A stretch of DNA of 64,000 bases from an uncultured Cryomorphaceae bacterium (GTDB taxonomy: Bacteria > Bacteroidota > Bacteroidia > Flavobacteriales > Schleiferiaceae). The notes under the pieces were generated by a model, which was given only the letters and a program-made list of their open reading frames with translations, did no database searches and was not told the DNA's origin. The first letter of the stretch is position 1. Each line of letters opens with the position of its first letter. Position numbers and translations under genes: made by a program. The DNA is taken from contig CAKZJV010000007.1 in NCBI GenBank assembly GCA_937120475.1, positions 1,814,068-1,878,067 of the forward strand, given 5' to 3'. Below, piece by piece: positions 62,144-64,000 of the stretch.

Positions 62144-62653
62144 ATGAGGACTTCTCTGCTATTTTTGTTTGGTCTGGTTTTTGGAACCCAGCTATTTGCA
62201 CAACGATTTGCCATAGTTGATACCGAGTTGATCTTAACCAAAGTTCCCGAGTATAAGCAAGCTCAAAATCAATTAGACCAGTTGGCTACCCGTTGGCAGG
62301 GTGAAGTAGAAGCCCTGCAATCCGAGGTTAATGCTTTGCAAAAAGCCTATAACGCGGAAAAAGTTCTTTTAACAGAGGAAATGCAGCAGGAACGCCTGAA
62401 TGCAATTAAGGATAAAGAGCAGGAAGTAAAAGAATTGCAACGCAAGTATTTTGGCCCGGCTGGCGATGTTTTTAAAAAAAGGCAGGAGCTTATCCGACCC
62501 ATTCAGGACCAGATTTACAATGCCGTGCAGGAAGTGGCACGCAGGCGAAAGCTGGATGTTGTATTTGATAAAAGCAGTGACCTGATCACCCTATACAGCA
62601 ATGATAAGGTGGATATTAGCGAGGAGGTGCTGGAAAAATTAGGTTATAAATAA
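62144..62653 (+). CDS. Skp/OmpH-family periplasmic chaperone (first copy)
   Basis: A 169-residue protein starting at 62144 (MRTSLLFLFGLVFGTQLFAQ). A longer in-frame ORF from 62033 overlaps bamA and lacks a signal peptide, so it is rejected. The mature part begins RFAIVDTELILTKVPEYK and has a long Lys/Glu/Gln coiled coil (about 50-120). A short C-terminal strand region (VFDKSSDLITLYSNDKVDIS) completes the Skp beta core. It binds unfolded outer-membrane proteins in the periplasm. It lies 22 bases after bamA and 18 bases before the second copy. Confidence 0.92.
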   Translation: MRTSLLFLFGLVFGTQLFAQRFAIVDTELILTKVPEYKQAQNQLDQLATRWQGEVEALQSEVNALQKAYNAEKVLLTEEMQQERLNAIKDKEQEVKELQRKYFGPAGDVFKKRQELIRPIQDQIYNAVQEVARRRKLDVVFDKSSDLITLYSNDKVDISEEVLEKLGYK

Positions 62654-62671
62654 AATAGAAAAACAGTTACA

Positions 62672-63193
62672 ATGAAAAAACAACTAGCGACTTTGCTATT
62701 GGCTTTAGGATTAATGACGAGCTTCAGTGCAATGGCTCAGCAAAAAATCGGTCACATCAATGCCGATGAGCTTCTGCAATTGATGCCCGAAACTAAAACT
62801 GCTCAACAGCAACTGGAAACTTACGGCCGCCAGTTGGAGAAGGATCTCAAGGAAATGGAGACCGAACTTCAAACGAAGGTGAATAGTTTTCGCGAAAACC
62901 AGAAACTGATGACTGAACTGTCCCGTGAAACTAAATCAAGGGAAATTCAGGAGTTACAACTTCGCATCCAGGAATACAGTCAAAAGGCTCAGGAAGATCT
63001 GCAGCAAAAACAGGTAGAACTTCTCTCACCTATTATAGAAAAGGCTACCAAAGCTGTACAGGATGTGGCGAAGGAAAACAACCTGGCTTATGTACTGGAT
63101 AGCTCACCCAGTAAGGCGGTGGTAATTTTCACCGCGGACAATAGTGAAGATCTTATGAAAAAAGTAAAAGCCAAACTGGGCATTACCAATTAA
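62672..63193 (+). CDS. Skp/OmpH-family periplasmic chaperone (second copy)
   Basis: A 173-residue protein with signal peptide (MKKQLATLLLALGLMTSFSAMAQ). QKIGHINADELLQLMPETKTA is followed by a coiled coil of about 85 residues (EKDLKEMETELQTKVNSFRE). The C-terminal strand LAYVLDSSPSKAVVIFTADN completes the family core. It is a paralogue of the preceding gene, with the same beta-coil-beta layout. Trimeric chaperoning of outer-membrane proteins next to bamA is expected. It ends at a strong terminator. Confidence 0.93.
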   Translation: MKKQLATLLLALGLMTSFSAMAQQKIGHINADELLQLMPETKTAQQQLETYGRQLEKDLKEMETELQTKVNSFRENQKLMTELSRETKSREIQELQLRIQEYSQKAQEDLQQKQVELLSPIIEKATKAVQDVAKENNLAYVLDSSPSKAVVIFTADNSEDLMKKVKAKLGITN

Positions 63194-63220
63194 CATACTG
63201 AATTATTGAAGTATATTCGA

Positions 63221-63252
63221 AACCGCTGATCCTGAAGATCAGCGGTTTTTTT
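63221..63252 (+). terminator. Rho-independent terminator after the Skp genes
   Basis: Perfect 11-base arms (63221-63231 and 63237-63247) enclose a CTGAA loop and are followed by eight or more T's. It ends the bamA-skp-skp run and sits directly upstream of murI. Confidence 0.92.
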
Positions 63253-63265
63253 TATTTTGTTGACA

Positions 63266-64000
63266 ATGGCCAAACCCATCGGGATATTTGACAGTGGTGT
63301 AGGTGGACTTACAGTAGCCGCAGCTATTAAGGAACTTCTTCCTGAGGAATCGTTTATATACTTTGGCGATACCCGGCATGCCCCTTACGGTGATAAATCC
63401 CGGGATACCATTCAAAAGTATTCTACTGAAATTACCCGGTTTTTGCTGGAACAGGACTGCAAAGCCATAGTTATTGCCTGCAATACCGCTTCAGCCCTGG
63501 CTTACGAGAAATTGAAGGAAAAATTCTCCGATGTTCCCATGATCAACGTGGTAGATCCCGTGGTGGACTACGTAGCGGAGAATACTCATGGTAAGATTGG
63601 CATTATCGGAACCCGGGCTACTATTAAGTCGGGTATTTATAAAAAGAAGCTACTGGAAATAAACAATAAGCTAAAGGTGGTTTCCAAAGCTACGCCCCTG
63701 CTGGTGGGTATTGCCGAAGAAGATTTTACCCATACCGAAATCAGCCGTCACGCCATCAAGCAATACCTGGATAATAAGGACTTTAAAAACGTGGCTTCCC
63801 TCATCCTGGGCTGCACCCATTTTCCTCTTTTTCAAACCGAGATTGAAAGTTTTTACCAGGGCAAAGCGGAAATTGTAGATTCACCGGAATTGGTGGCAGA
63901 CCGCCTCAGCCATATTTTATCCGACCATGGCCTGCATAATAAAGACCAGGAAAAAGAAGCCTCCTATGATTTTTATGTTTCGGAAAAAACCGGAGCTTTT
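63266..64000 (+). CDS. murI: Glutamate racemase (C-terminus cut by window edge)
   Basis: A reading frame from ATG 63266 stays open to the end of the window, giving 245 residues; the last part of the protein is missing. It makes D-glutamate for peptidoglycan. Catalytic Cys regions are both present: VIACNTASALAYEKL and ILGCTHFPLFQTEI. The N-terminal PIGIFDSGVGGLTVAAAI and YFGDTRHAPYG (Asp7 and Ser8-type pair in FDSGVGG) match the family. The start lies 13 bases after the terminator that follows the Skp genes. Confidence 0.95.
   Translation, partial: MAKPIGIFDSGVGGLTVAAAIKELLPEESFIYFGDTRHAPYGDKSRDTIQKYSTEITRFLLEQDCKAIVIACNTASALAYEKLKEKFSDVPMINVVDPVVDYVAENTHGKIGIIGTRATIKSGIYKKKLLEINNKLKVVSKATPLLVGIAEEDFTHTEISRHAIKQYLDNKDFKNVASLILGCTHFPLFQTEIESFYQGKAEIVDSPELVADRLSHILSDHGLHNKDQEKEASYDFYVSEKTGAF

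Overview
This window comes from a member of the Bacteroidota, most likely the Flavobacteriia (order Flavobacteriales). No 16S gene is present, so this rests on several signs. Many secreted proteins carry type IX secretion system (T9SS) C-terminal sorting domains. There are two TonB-dependent receptors with an N-terminal carboxypeptidase-like domain, a PorV/PorQ-family protein, and one CHU_C (type B) sorting domain. Several promoters have the Bacteroidota -7 box TAnnTTTG. The gene orders rplM-rpsI-rpsB-tsf and CBS-nadK-DUF6089-uppS-bamA-skp-skp-murI are also typical. I see no tRNA or rRNA gene, IS element, prophage or CRISPR array. Coding density is very high and no gene-free gap exceeds 300 bases.

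Layout. 1-1.3 kb: a truncated LuxE-like acyl-protein synthetase and a lipoprotein. 1.3-14.4 kb: a phosphate-type locus. It holds a Na/Pi symporter fused to PhoU, a very large T9SS protein (cupredoxin, four OB-fold repeats, Calx-beta, lamin-tail), a TonB receptor, a beta-helix-like surface lipoprotein, and a PhoB/PhoR-like two-component pair. 14.3-18.4 kb: housekeeping genes (glycosyltransferase, trmB, an alkyltransferase-like gene, rsmI, frr, pyrH). 18.6-23.2 kb: two T9SS surface proteins lying between pyrH-frr and the tsf-rpsB-rpsI-rplM operon (23.2-25.9 kb). 26.1-29.4 kb: an M43 metalloprotease and two small envelope proteins. 29.4-33.5 kb: polA and a metallophosphoesterase. 33.5-37.3 kb: a secreted cassette (S41 peptidase, membrane-barrel-like protein, retropepsin-like PDZ protease, DUF2141, a minimal CHU_C protein). 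37.4-49.7 kb: a seven-gene minus-strand cluster (EEP-family nuclease/phosphatase, two T9SS proteins, lipoprotein, TonB receptor, PorV-like protein, beta-propeller lipoprotein). 49.8-56.4 kb: AsmA, pseudouridine synthase, YraN, LD-carboxypeptidase, pdxJ and unknowns. 56.4-64 kb: CBS, nadK, DUF6089, uppS, bamA, two Skp-like chaperones and the start of murI.

The most interesting observation is a candidate Pho-type operator, two TTAAnn hexamers 11 bp apart (best copy TTAACA-N5-TTAACA). It lies in the divergent phoB/lipoprotein region, upstream of the large OB-fold protein, and upstream of the EEP-nuclease cluster 37 kb away. My inference is that the two clusters belong to one regulon. It would be a T9SS-exported, TonB-coupled system for taking phosphate from extracellular nucleic acid or another phosphodiester. 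The motif and the gene content are visible in the sequence; the function is a hypothesis.
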